From the IMG/VR virus record IMGVR_UViG_3300036398_002892, positions 31,647 through 95,646 of that record: a stretch of 64,000 bases of DNA; one strand, written 5' to 3'. The translations under genes were made by a program, and so were the position numbers. Below the pieces are notes generated by a model. The model had not been told where the DNA came from. It ran no database searches and saw only the letters and a program-made list of their open reading frames with translations. This DNA is from a virus. Of this stretch, positions 27,459-36,402 are shown one piece after another; positions within the stretch are counted from its first letter, which is position 1, and the number at the start of each line of letters is the position of its first letter.

Positions 27459-30400
27459 TTACGTTCCGTAAACTATTTCAATACCTTCAATGTGTATAGT
27501 CCATCTTAAAGTTTCTCCAACAACACCGGTTACCTGTATGTCTAAAGCGTCATTAGTATCGTCAGCGGTAATTGCAACGTCATAAGATGAGTTAGTTTCT
27601 ACATCAGTACCAATAGTTGATACAGTACCGATTAAAGAAGTTACTCCACCTACATTCTTAATCGCAACTTTTCTTATATAGTGAGCTCCTCCTGAACCAT
27701 CTGATTTAATACCACCAATATTTACTGTAACAAACATTGCAGTTCCTGCAATTACGGATATAAGTTGAGTTGTTCCATCTAAAAATATATTAACTGGTGT
27801 CGCATTTGTTGTTTTATTTCTACCAACTAAGTCAATTTGTTGTGATGTTCCTTTTATTAAACCATTAAAACTACCTGAAGAAAAAGACCTTTGACCGAAA
27901 CGAGGTGCACATGATAATGTTCCACCAAGAATTGATGAATAACAACCTGTGGTAGTGTTGCCACAACCTCCACCAATAAATGAATGGGTACCACATGAAA
28001 TATTTGATATACCACCAACAATTGCCGAACAACCACTAAACACGACATTTCCATTACCACCACCAACAAAAGAACCTGATGAACAAACCCCATTTACGTT
28101 TCCACCAACAATTACAGATAGGGTTGTACTTGATAATGCGGGTGTTGCAATACAGTTTGATTGACCACCACCAATAAAGTTAGAATCACCATGAGTTCTA
28201 TTTGACATACCGCTAACAATTGCTGAGTATCCATATACCCATTGGCATGTAATACAGTTTCCATTACCCCCACCTATAAATGAAAAACTTAAACGAGTTG
28301 TATTATTATTACCCCCACCAATAAATGAAGAGTTTCCTATAGTAATATTACAATAACCACCACCAATTGTTGAACATCCCCCACTTGAATTATTCTTTTG
28401 ACCACCACCAATTGTTGAAGTATCTCCTGATGAGATATTATTATATCCACCACTGATTGTTGAAGTGGCTCCTGATAAACGGTTTTTAGCTCCACCTCCA
28501 ATTGTTGATATTCTACCACATATCACATTACTATAACCACCACTAATTGTTGTGAAATAACATGATGATGATGTATTATCACAACCACCGGCAATTACCG
28601 AACAATTTCCACAAGCGCGATTTTTATATCCACCACCAATTGTTGAGGTAGCACCGGATGAGACATTACATCTACCACCAACAACAGTTGACCAACTACC
28701 TGAAGATAAATTACAAACCCCACCACCAATTGTTGAACACGCCCCTGATGCGATGTTTCTATAACCTCCACTTATTGTTGATAATTTACCCGCATTAAAT
28801 GTACAAGTTGGACTAGTCGTTACAGCTCCTGTTGTAAAGTTAAATGTTCCTCCACTAGTATTATTAAAAATACCACCACCGATAGTTGTACCTAAAGAAC
28901 AACATTCGTTATTTGGTGATTGTATTCTATTATTAAGACCACCACCAATTGTTGAAAATCTTGCATTTATTATGTTAATACAACCACCACCAATTGTTGA
29001 AGTATAACCTGAAGAATTATTATTACTACCACCACCAACAGTTCCAAGTATTCCGTAGACACGATTGTCAATACCACCCCCAATTGTTCCACCATCACCA
29101 AAAATTCTTTGTGATTGACCACCACTAATCGTTGCTCCTAAACAATACACAACATTTAATGCACCTCCTCCAATGGTTGAAGTATTTCCGCTGATTACAT
29201 TATCAATTCCACCCCCAATGAATGAATCACTACCCGATACACTATTAGACCTACCACCACCAATTATTGAACATAAACCTGATGCGGTATTCTTACAGCC
29301 ACCACCAACAAATGAACAATTTCCTGATGCGGTATTACAAAAACCACCTAAAATTGATGACCTTAAACCTGATGCGGTATTACATTGACCACCACTTACT
29401 GTTGAATAATTACATGATGATATATTTTTAAAACCACCACCAATTGTTGAACAAACCCCTATGGCTTGATTACAAATTCCTCCGGCAATTGTTGAAGTAG
29501 TTCCTGTTGCGATATTATTACATCCTCCCCCAATTGTTGAACTATTACCCACAACAAAATTTTTACAACCACCACCAATAAATGAATGGGTACTTGTTAT
29601 AGTATTTTGACTACCACCAACAATACTTGAAGTGGCTCCTGATACTGTATTACCAATACCTCCACCAATAAATCCTTGACAAAATCCACCTGAACTTGTT
29701 GTAAAATTTCGTAAAAATGGTTGTGAGGAAGAAAAAGGACTCACAGAGACAGTTGCACCACTAACATACAAGTTTGTATATGGTGAGGAATATGTTTGTC
29801 CTGTAATAACTACGTTTCTACTACATCCGAAGTTATCATATGTTAATAAAAGGTCGTTTACGCTAAATGATGATAATTGATTCCCGAACAATTGTAATGT
29901 ACAAGTATTTGCGGAATATGAACTTATTAGTTGAGAATTGCCTATAAAGTTTAATGTTCCACCTCCAATTATAGAATGTCTTGCGTAACTTACGTTAACG
30001 CTTCCACCCCCAATAACACCAAATTCTAACACAACTTTATTATTATTACCACTTACAATACCACCACCATAAGAACATTGAGCCAAACAGTTACCACATC
30101 CTCCTAAAATTGCTGCTCTAACTCCATATGTTTTATTAGCTGTTCCACCGGCTATAACACCATCTTCACCAACACCTGTTGTTCCTGATATTAAGTTACC
30201 TCTACCTCCACCAATAAATCCGAATTCGTTACATATTTTATTATTTGTTCCACCTGCGATTACTGAATTTGATGGGTTCATTGTATTACTAGTTATACAA
30301 TTGTAAAAACCACCACCTATTGTAGAATATGTTCCACAAACGAGATTAAGTCTACCACCGGCAATTGTTGAGTTATTACAACATGTTGTATTACAACAAC

Positions 30401-32630
30401 CACCACCAACAAATGAAAAACATCCTGATGATGTATTTCCTAATCCACCACCAATAAATGAACAAGCACCACATGCACAATTTGATATACCACCACCAAT
30501 CGTTGAATGACTTCCACATGATATATTAGACTCACCACCACCAATTGTTGAGTAATTACAATATGTTCTATTATACGAACCTCCGGCTATTGTTGAACAA
30601 TTACCGTAAGTGCAATTGTGATTACCGCCACCAATAAATGAATTATAACCTGACGATAAATTATTAGTACCATTACCAATAAATGAGTATTGACCACTAG
30701 CGACATTATAACTTCCCGCCCCAATAAATGACGAATAATTACTTGATGTATTACTTGAACCACCACCTATAAAAGATTTAATACCGCTAGCAGTATTTTG
30801 TTGACCTCCAACAACACTTGACGCATTTCCACTTGCGGTGTTTAATACTCCCGCTCCAATAAACGAGCCGTATGAACCACTTGCGTTATTACAATAACCC
30901 CCACCGATAAATGACCAATTTCCTGTTGATGTATTTTTACAACCACCACCAATAAATGAATGTGTTCCTCCACTAACTATATTTTGTCGTCCACCAACCA
31001 CAACTGAAAAATCTGTTGTTGCAGAGTTTGATAAACCACCTAATACTGCACTACAATTTCCTGATGCAAGATTACTAACACCACATCTAACAGATGAGTT
31101 AACGCCTGTTCCTGTAATGATTACGGCTGATGAACCACCTCCACCACCGGCAATAGGTACTAAAAGTCCATTTGTACTAACTCCAACATAACAACCACTA
31201 CAAGTACTCATAGAAGTAATAATCATGTCGTTAACAAATGTCGTACAATCTCTATTTGATGTTATATTTGAACCAATAATGAAAGATTCATTATTTGAAA
31301 CCGTATTATTCACACCTCCGGCTATAAAACTTCCAACACCAATGGCGTTATTTGTTCCACCACCAACTATTGATGAAAGAACACCACTTGCGGTATTTGA
31401 ACCAAACGAATTCCCACCACCACCTACAAATGAACGATATCCTGATGCGGTATTACCGCAACCTCCACCAACAAAAGAACCATCACACGACGCGGTATTC
31501 TTACTACCACCACCAATTGTTGAGGTAGTACCTGATGCTATATTACAAAAACCACCACCTATTGTTGAATCATTACCTGATGATATGTTAATACGTCCAC
31601 CACCAATGAATGAACAAGTTCCTGATATTGAATTACATTGACCACCGGCAATTGTTGATTTATCACCACAAACGGTATTTGATTGACCACCTCCAATAGT
31701 TGAACTATCACAATAAGCTTTATTACCACCACCTCCGGCAATTGTTGAGTTGTTGGATAAGGCTTGATTACAATAACCACCACCAACGGTTGCGTCACCA
31801 TTATTTGGATATGGTCCGGTAACACAAGCTATATTATATCCACCACCTGCAATAGTATTTCTTGGTCCGACAACAAGATTACAACAACCACCACCTATTG
31901 TTGATGTATTTCCTGATATTCTATTTAAATGACCACCACCAATAAATGAATGAGTTCCTCCGCTAATAACGTTTTGACAACCTCCACCAATTGTTGCTCC
32001 GGATGTTGTTAATATGTTACAAAATCCACCACTTATAGTTGAATCATTATTTGATACCGTATTACAACGACCACCTCCAATTATTGAGCAACAACCCGAT
32101 ACGACATTACAATAACCACCACCAATTGATGAAATAAATCCTGAAACCTCATTTCTACATCCACCACCAATAATTGAGGCATTCCCTGACGCAGTATTTC
32201 TAGTACCACCACCAACAGTTGAAGCGAAACTTCCTGATATATTACAACGACCACCACTTATTGTTGAATAACAACCTGCGTTATTATTTTTATAACCACC
32301 ACCAATTAATGAATGTGTTCCACCACTAACTATATTTTGTCGTCCACCAACAACCATTGAATAATTTGTTGTTGCTGAATTTGATAACCCTCCTAACGCG
32401 CCGGAATTATTACCACATGCTAGATTATTAACATCTCTTCTAATTGATGAGTTAACACCTGTTCCACTTACAATTACAACAAATGGTGAACCACTAATTG
32501 CTTCGTCAATTGTTGATTTATATGATGAACCTGCAGGATTCTGAGTCGGGTTATTAGTATCAACAATGTGAATTAATGTTTGATTAGTTGTAAACCCTGA
32601 TGGTGAATATGTTCTTTGAGTTAAAATCAT
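27459..32630 (-). CDS. giant tail fibre/adhesin of GGGxxN beta-roll repeats
   Basis: A 1723-residue protein. Most of it is a ~16-residue repeat of the form GGGxxNxxSGxxSxIG, as in the YadA-like heads of trimeric autotransporter adhesins and in some phage fibres. From length I estimate 80-90 copies. The array is broken at residues ~460-510 (linker FVNDMIITSMSTCSGCYVGV and a Gly run) and at ~890-980 (a non-repeat beta insert, SSYSANTCTLQLFGNQLSSF). The last ~145 residues form a different domain (IDLVGRNKTTNATPVNIFLD, later ITADDTNDALDIQVTG and TLRWTIHIEGIEIV) that matches a C-terminal domain common in phage fibres. Probably a long trimeric fibre. Coding is intact throughout. Confidence 0.75.
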   Translation of the reverse strand: MILTQRTYSPSGFTTNQTLIHIVDTNNPTQNPAGSSYKSTIDEAISGSPFVVIVSGTGVNSSIRRDVNNLACGNNSGALGGLSNSATTNYSMVVGGRQNIVSGGTHSLIGGGYKNNNAGCYSTISGGRCNISGSFASTVGGGTRNTASGNASIIGGGCRNEVSGFISSIGGGYCNVVSGCCSIIGGGRCNTVSNNDSTISGGFCNILTTSGATIGGGCQNVISGGTHSFIGGGHLNRISGNTSTIGGGCCNLVVGPRNTIAGGGYNIACVTGPYPNNGDATVGGGYCNQALSNNSTIAGGGGNKAYCDSSTIGGGQSNTVCGDKSTIAGGQCNSISGTCSFIGGGRINISSGNDSTIGGGFCNIASGTTSTIGGGSKNTASCDGSFVGGGCGNTASGYRSFVGGGGNSFGSNTASGVLSSIVGGGTNNAIGVGSFIAGGVNNTVSNNESFIIGSNITSNRDCTTFVNDMIITSMSTCSGCYVGVSTNGLLVPIAGGGGGSSAVIITGTGVNSSVRCGVSNLASGNCSAVLGGLSNSATTDFSVVVGGRQNIVSGGTHSFIGGGCKNTSTGNWSFIGGGYCNNASGSYGSFIGAGVLNTASGNASSVVGGQQNTASGIKSFIGGGSSNTSSNYSSFIGAGSYNVASGQYSFIGNGTNNLSSGYNSFIGGGNHNCTYGNCSTIAGGSYNRTYCNYSTIGGGESNISCGSHSTIGGGISNCACGACSFIGGGLGNTSSGCFSFVGGGCCNTTCCNNSTIAGGRLNLVCGTYSTIGGGFYNCITSNTMNPSNSVIAGGTNNKICNEFGFIGGGRGNLISGTTGVGEDGVIAGGTANKTYGVRAAILGGCGNCLAQCSYGGGIVSGNNNKVVLEFGVIGGGSVNVSYARHSIIGGGTLNFIGNSQLISSYSANTCTLQLFGNQLSSFSVNDLLLTYDNFGCSRNVVITGQTYSSPYTNLYVSGATVSVSPFSSSQPFLRNFTTSSGGFCQGFIGGGIGNTVSGATSSIVGGSQNTITSTHSFIGGGCKNFVVGNSSTIGGGCNNIATGTTSTIAGGICNQAIGVCSTIGGGFKNISSCNYSTVSGGQCNTASGLRSSILGGFCNTASGNCSFVGGGCKNTASGLCSIIGGGRSNSVSGSDSFIGGGIDNVISGNTSTIGGGALNVVYCLGATISGGQSQRIFGDGGTIGGGIDNRVYGILGTVGGGSNNNSSGYTSTIGGGCINIINARFSTIGGGLNNRIQSPNNECCSLGTTIGGGIFNNTSGGTFNFTTGAVTTSPTCTFNAGKLSTISGGYRNIASGACSTIGGGVCNLSSGSWSTVVGGRCNVSSGATSTIGGGYKNRACGNCSVIAGGCDNTSSSCYFTTISGGYSNVICGRISTIGGGAKNRLSGATSTISGGYNNISSGDTSTIGGGQKNNSSGGCSTIGGGYCNITIGNSSFIGGGNNNTTRLSFSFIGGGNGNCITCQWVYGYSAIVSGMSNRTHGDSNFIGGGQSNCIATPALSSTTLSVIVGGNVNGVCSSGSFVGGGNGNVVFSGCSAIVGGISNISCGTHSFIGGGCGNTTTGCYSSILGGTLSCAPRFGQRSFSSGSFNGLIKGTSQQIDLVGRNKTTNATPVNIFLDGTTQLISVIAGTAMFVTVNIGGIKSDGSGGAHYIRKVAIKNVGGVTSLIGTVSTIGTDVETNSSYDVAITADDTNDALDIQVTGVVGETLRWTIHIEGIEIVYGT
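27890..32400 (-). repeat. 48-bp-period repeat array in the giant fibre gene
   Basis: Reading the plus strand, units such as CCACCACCAATTGTTGAA recur about every 48 nt, the DNA form of the 16-residue protein repeat. Units are diverged in the variable positions and strongly conserved over the codons for the Gly run. The array is interrupted near 31110-31250 and 29690-29960. The in-frame protein explains the periodicity, so it is not a CRISPR array. Confidence 0.85.
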
Positions 32631-32647
32631 TGGTTTTTGTTTTATAC

Positions 32648-32655
32648 TATAAATA
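32648..32655 (-). promoter_or_regulatory. TATTTATA element (minus strand) before the giant fibre gene
   Basis: The minus strand reads CTATTTATAGTATAA, 17 nt before the ATG of the fibre gene that starts at 32630. The core TATTTATAGTATAA is identical to the element before the gene starting at 26206. Confidence 0.55.
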
Positions 32656-32660
32656 GTTCA

Positions 32661-32966
32661 TTATTGGAAATCGAATATCTCAAAGTCCATAAATTCAAAA
32701 TATTCGTAATCTTGGAATTGTTTTGGAACTGGTGGTAATAAGTTACAATATACCACTTCAAATCTTTCACAACCATCCCCATAAATAACTTTAATACCTA
32801 CTGCGGCAACATTATTAAATTGTGGAGGTAAGACAATAACATTATCCGGAGGTACTGATGTAACAATTGTTGCAATTAATATACATTGGTTACCATAAAC
32901 ATCACACGCATAAATTGTATACGGGAAGTTTGAACCTGTAATTGATTGTATGTTAATTGCTGTCAT
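32661..32966 (-). CDS. small tail-associated protein, paralogue of the gene at 36102
   Basis: A 101-residue protein. The first ~70 residues (INIQSITGSNFPYTIYACDV ... VIVLPPQFNNVAAVGIKVIY) match the 71-residue product of 36102-36317 (ITISNITGASPFQVYLCDNP ... FNIKVIDDNNCES) in order and spacing. A short acidic/aromatic tail (DYEYFEFMDFEIFDFQ) is unique to this copy and could bind a partner. The fold looks like a small beta sandwich. It lies 3 nt after the stop of a 734-residue tail protein. Role unknown; part of the fibre cluster. Confidence 0.55.
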   Translation of the reverse strand: MTAINIQSITGSNFPYTIYACDVYGNQCILIATIVTSVPPDNVIVLPPQFNNVAAVGIKVIYGDGCERFEVVYCNLLPPVPKQFQDYEYFEFMDFEIFDFQ

Positions 32967-32969
32967 ATG

Positions 32970-35174
32970 TTAAAAAGCGTATGATGGGTTAAATGATGTA
33001 ACTACCCCATTAACAACTGTTACCGCTGTAACGGGATAGTTTGATGTGGTTATTGCACCATTAACAATTATATTTGAGTTGATTGTGAAAGTGTTACTTG
33101 TAACTCCTTGTGTCACTTCAAAGTCATAAAGAGTTACCTCTTGACGTTTAGATTGACCTGATGATAATGTTCGTCCTTTAGAACTGTAATCACATGTTTG
33201 TGATGATAATGAGGGTATTTGTATATATGGTGAACTATTACCCGAAAAAGGGATGGTTGAATTATATGTGTCACAAAAATTGTAAAAACCATAAACCCTA
33301 TATTTTGGATTATTTTGTGATACTAAATTTATATAACTATATTTAGCAAAAGGGTCAATATATCTTGAACCGGTATTATTGGTTAATACTCTATTATTAC
33401 TTGTGGCAATTGATGAATTATTAATATTAGTTACAATAGAATTTGTAACAAATTCACAACCAACATCACAATTTGTAAAATTTAAATTATTTTGAATTGT
33501 TGGCATTGTTATTTTTAAGGTATAGTTATTAGAGGTCTCACCTGTTTCTACAATACTTGAAAAGTGGATATTATAAGTCAATTCCTCAATATTATCACCA
33601 CAAGGTTGATTATTTGGTGTGTTAGGTATTGAAAGTATTGCGTATTGATAATAAAGAATATTTGTTGAGTCATTAATCCATCCAGACGATGATTTTTTCG
33701 ATTCATAAGATGATTTATATGCGATTAAATCACTTAAATTACTAAAAGTCATATTAATAACACCTTCTACTGATGGACCTGGTATATTTTTTATAAATGA
33801 AATAGTATTTGTGTTTTGAAGTGAGCAAGAGATTTGTCCACCAATCGGTTGTAGGTTACATTGAACATAGTTTGTAGTTGTGTAAGCCTCGCGAGTTATT
33901 AATGAAGTTGTATTATTACAGAAAACTTGTTCAAAATTATTATTAATATTTACTGATGTTTCTGTTGCCATATACTTATAAATGTCAGAGTTTGTAATTG
34001 CGGATGTGGTACATCCTGATAGATTAAATTTAATAGTGTTTAGACCACAAGAAGCAGGGATGTTTATAATAGATGAAGTATCTATTTTATATGGGCTGTT
34101 TAAATAATCATCTAAACATAATGAACAATCAAAAGTATCTAAACAAGTAAAATAAAAATCCCAATTGGTTTGTTGATTATTTGGATTCGGAATCACTTCT
34201 AAAATTAAATAATCGCCAGGATTTCTAGATAATGATGTTAATGAAGTCACTTTAGATAAATAAGTACTATCTGGAATCCCGGAATTAATAAATGAACGCG
34301 TTGATGCTGATTTAGGTAATGTTAATAAATTTAAATTTGTAACGGTATCAACACCTATCGTTATAAATTCTAAAATAATTGGTTCACTATATGATGAACC
34401 ATAAAAAGTGATTTTAAGAGTGTCAGGGACATTATTACCTTTAAACTTCCATGCAAAATAATCAGTTGTTGCTGATAATTCAAATGTTGAATTTATTGCT
34501 AATGGGATTACACCTGCCGCGGCACCGGCAAAATTAACTCTATGAGTATAATCCCCCTCTTCAGTTCCATTATCACATCTAAATGGTGCAACATTAACAG
34601 TTATTGCGTTAAAACAATCTAACTCGGCTTGTATATAATTAGTACCACCTGTTTGAGAGAAATTAAGACCATCTAATTTAACTTTATCGATTATTGGAAT
34701 ATAATTTCCGGCTGGTTGCATTAGATTGGATAGTGGGTGTGTATTTTCGTAGGGTGAAAATTCACTACCATAACCTGATGTAAACGCTAATTGATTAGGG
34801 TTATCAGGTCCGTACCAAAATATTCTATAATCAGATATTGTGTTTTGACAGCTACCGGTTAATTCTCCCGCAACTATTACTCCAACAGTATTAGTTTCAT
34901 AATCCTCAAATCCTAATTCACACGTTTCACATAAATCGTTAGATAATATATCAATAGTAACACAACATTTTGATAATGTATCAATAATTTTAATAATTGT
35001 TGTCCCGTCAGGTACATTACCCATAATGTATGGACAGTTGTTAAATAATTGAGAATAAGTTACGTTTGATTGGAACTCATTAAAAAATTGGTCAACATTA
35101 GAATAAATGTTGAATAACCCTCCTAATGGTATTGTACCGGAATTTGTTAAACAAGTTGATGCTGAAAATGACAT
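32970..35174 (-). CDS. tail-associated structural protein, unknown (734 aa)
   Basis: A 734-residue Ser/Thr/Asn-rich beta-type protein without a recognised domain. Cys pairs recur (KCCVTIDILSNDLCETC, CLDTFDCSLC, CDVGCEF), which suggests disulfides or metal-linked beta domains like those in neighbouring proteins. The N-terminus SASTCLTNSGTIPLGGLFNI resembles the Cys-containing starts of the flanking genes. No signal peptide or membrane helix is seen. Probably a fibre or adhesin domain protein, from context. Confidence 0.55.
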   Translation of the reverse strand: MSFSASTCLTNSGTIPLGGLFNIYSNVDQFFNEFQSNVTYSQLFNNCPYIMGNVPDGTTIIKIIDTLSKCCVTIDILSNDLCETCELGFEDYETNTVGVIVAGELTGSCQNTISDYRIFWYGPDNPNQLAFTSGYGSEFSPYENTHPLSNLMQPAGNYIPIIDKVKLDGLNFSQTGGTNYIQAELDCFNAITVNVAPFRCDNGTEEGDYTHRVNFAGAAAGVIPLAINSTFELSATTDYFAWKFKGNNVPDTLKITFYGSSYSEPIILEFITIGVDTVTNLNLLTLPKSASTRSFINSGIPDSTYLSKVTSLTSLSRNPGDYLILEVIPNPNNQQTNWDFYFTCLDTFDCSLCLDDYLNSPYKIDTSSIINIPASCGLNTIKFNLSGCTTSAITNSDIYKYMATETSVNINNNFEQVFCNNTTSLITREAYTTTNYVQCNLQPIGGQISCSLQNTNTISFIKNIPGPSVEGVINMTFSNLSDLIAYKSSYESKKSSSGWINDSTNILYYQYAILSIPNTPNNQPCGDNIEELTYNIHFSSIVETGETSNNYTLKITMPTIQNNLNFTNCDVGCEFVTNSIVTNINNSSIATSNNRVLTNNTGSRYIDPFAKYSYINLVSQNNPKYRVYGFYNFCDTYNSTIPFSGNSSPYIQIPSLSSQTCDYSSKGRTLSSGQSKRQEVTLYDFEVTQGVTSNTFTINSNIIVNGAITTSNYPVTAVTVVNGVVTSFNPSYAF

Positions 35175-35188
35175 ATATATTTTAAATT

Positions 35189-36100
35189 TTAAGTTTTAGT
35201 ATAAGCATAACCTTCTAATCCACAAGTAGTGATACATTCTGAAGGCATTCCTGATGGAGTTACTGTTGGTGTCGGTGATGGTGTTGGTACAATTGATTCA
35301 GAACAGAAAATACAATCCGCACCTATTTGACTTCCATAAGGTCCAATTAGTAATGTAATGTTATCAATACCAATTGTGTTATTATTTATACCCATATAAC
35401 TGATACAAATAATTTCACCATTAACATTCGCTTGATAAACTTCAAATTGTGTGATAGTATTACCGGTAGGTGTTATAATTTGATTAGTTGTGAATAACAT
35501 CTTACCTGTACCATAACACTCTTGGAATTGATAACTATAAGGACATACTATATTGTCGTCTATAGTGTTAAATGTTACCCCACCTTCAAAAGTACAATCA
35601 CGACTAATCACCGGTGACGATGATGGTGTTATTGTTGGAGTTGGAGTTGGTGTTGGTGACACACTTTGAATTGTTGCGCTTATAATAACATTACATAAGT
35701 TAGTTGGTGTCGGAGTTGGTGTTGGTGTTGAGGTTGTTGTTGGAGTTGGAGTAGGTGTAGGTGTTGCGGGAAAATCACAATCAAAAATAGCTGAAAAATT
35801 TAAACTTGAACAATTTTGAGTTGGACTAGGTGTGGGTGTTGGACACGCTCCACTTGAGAAATAAACATCATCTAAATCCGGACATGGGTTAAAACAAGGT
35901 GACTGACCTGATAAATCACAAGTTCCGTCTAAAGCGGTTGATAAACACCATTGAGTTGACCCTGTGTTATAATAAATAAATAATCCATTTGTTTGACCGG
36001 TCCAATATAGTTCGGAGTTATGTGTCCCGGCACTAAAATAGATATCATCAAATGTTGGGTAACCAGTGTTTGAAAGGCAATATATTGAACTACACGGCAT
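35189..36100 (-). CDS. tail-associated protein with several Pro/Thr linkers
   Basis: A 303-residue modular protein. Two short related Cys/aromatic modules at the N-terminus (YPTFDDIYFSAGTHN and CPDLDDVYFSSGACP) are followed by small domains separated by at least four PT linkers (TPTPSPTQN, TPTPTPTPTTTSTPTPTPTP, SPTPTPTPTITPSSSP, PTPSPTPTVTPSG). The same linker type occurs in the proteins encoded at 18454 and 22098. Extended PT linkers act as stiff spacers in secreted enzymes and could be glycosylated. Function is inferred as part of a flexible host-binding structure. Confidence 0.6.
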   Translation of the reverse strand: MPCSSIYCLSNTGYPTFDDIYFSAGTHNSELYWTGQTNGLFIYYNTGSTQWCLSTALDGTCDLSGQSPCFNPCPDLDDVYFSSGACPTPTPSPTQNCSSLNFSAIFDCDFPATPTPTPTPTTTSTPTPTPTPTNLCNVIISATIQSVSPTPTPTPTITPSSSPVISRDCTFEGGVTFNTIDDNIVCPYSYQFQECYGTGKMLFTTNQIITPTGNTITQFEVYQANVNGEIICISYMGINNNTIGIDNITLLIGPYGSQIGADCIFCSESIVPTPSPTPTVTPSGMPSECITTCGLEGYAYTKT

Positions 36101-36101
36101 A

Positions 36102-36317
36102 TTATAATGTTAAATTTAAAATTGATTCACAATTATTGTCATCAATAACTTTTATGTTAAAAGATGTTAACGAACTCCAAATAGGTGGTATTGTTACATT
36201 ATATGGAAACGTTGAAATTGTGTCTATATATATTGATAAAGTAATAGGGTTATCGCATAGATACACTTGAAAAGGCGATGCTCCGGTAATATTACTTATA
36301 GTTATTTGTGTGCTCAT
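36102..36317 (-). CDS. small tail-associated protein, paralogue of the gene at 32661
   Basis: A 71-residue protein aligning by eye with the first 70 residues of the product of 32661-32966: both have I-x-I/Q-x-S/N-I-T-G near the start, Y-x-CD, a central PP motif and IKVI. It is the first gene of the minus-strand fibre block and is preceded at 16 nt by TATTTATT. Its stop is 1 nt before the next gene's start codon. Role unknown. Confidence 0.55.
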   Translation of the reverse strand: MSTQITISNITGASPFQVYLCDNPITLSIYIDTISTFPYNVTIPPIWSSLTSFNIKVIDDNNCESILNLTL

Positions 36318-36333
36318 TTCTTTAGGTTATCTC

Positions 36334-36341
36334 AATAAATA
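36334..36341 (-). promoter_or_regulatory. TATTTATT element (minus strand) heading the fibre block
   Basis: The minus strand reads TATTTATT, 16 nt before the ATG at 36317. It lies back to back with the plus-strand host-type promoter of the primase gene, so this short region would control two divergent units with different promoter classes. Confidence 0.5.
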
Positions 36342-36367
36342 TAATGGGAATGAAAAACTTGTGAAGA

Positions 36368-36398
36368 TTGACAGTTATATTATTTTTTCTTATCTTTG
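36368..36398 (+). promoter_or_regulatory. Bacteroidota-type promoter (TTG-N20-TATCTTTG) before primase
   Basis: TTG at 36368-36370 and TATCTTTG at 36391-36398, separated by 20 nt, match the Bacteroidota primary sigma consensus (TTG near -33, TAnnTTTG near -7). The element ends 4 nt before the chosen primase ATG, so the transcript would be leaderless or nearly so. Confidence 0.7.
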
Positions 36399-36402
36399 CT
36401 GT

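Noticed and set aside
31225-31641. Plus-strand Pro-rich open frames opposite the giant fibre gene (also near 27949 and 29173)
   Set aside because: They are the antisense reading of the GGGxxN repeat array and carry only its periodicity. No independent start signal or family is visible.
27890-32400. CRISPR-like regular repeats
   Set aside because: The 48-bp period is fully explained by the 16-residue coding repeat. There are no identical repeats with unique spacers and no cas genes.
36310-36402. Upstream extension of the primase frame
   Set aside because: The extension contains the host-type promoter and overlaps the minus-strand gene start. The zinc-ribbon domain begins shortly after the ATG at 36403.
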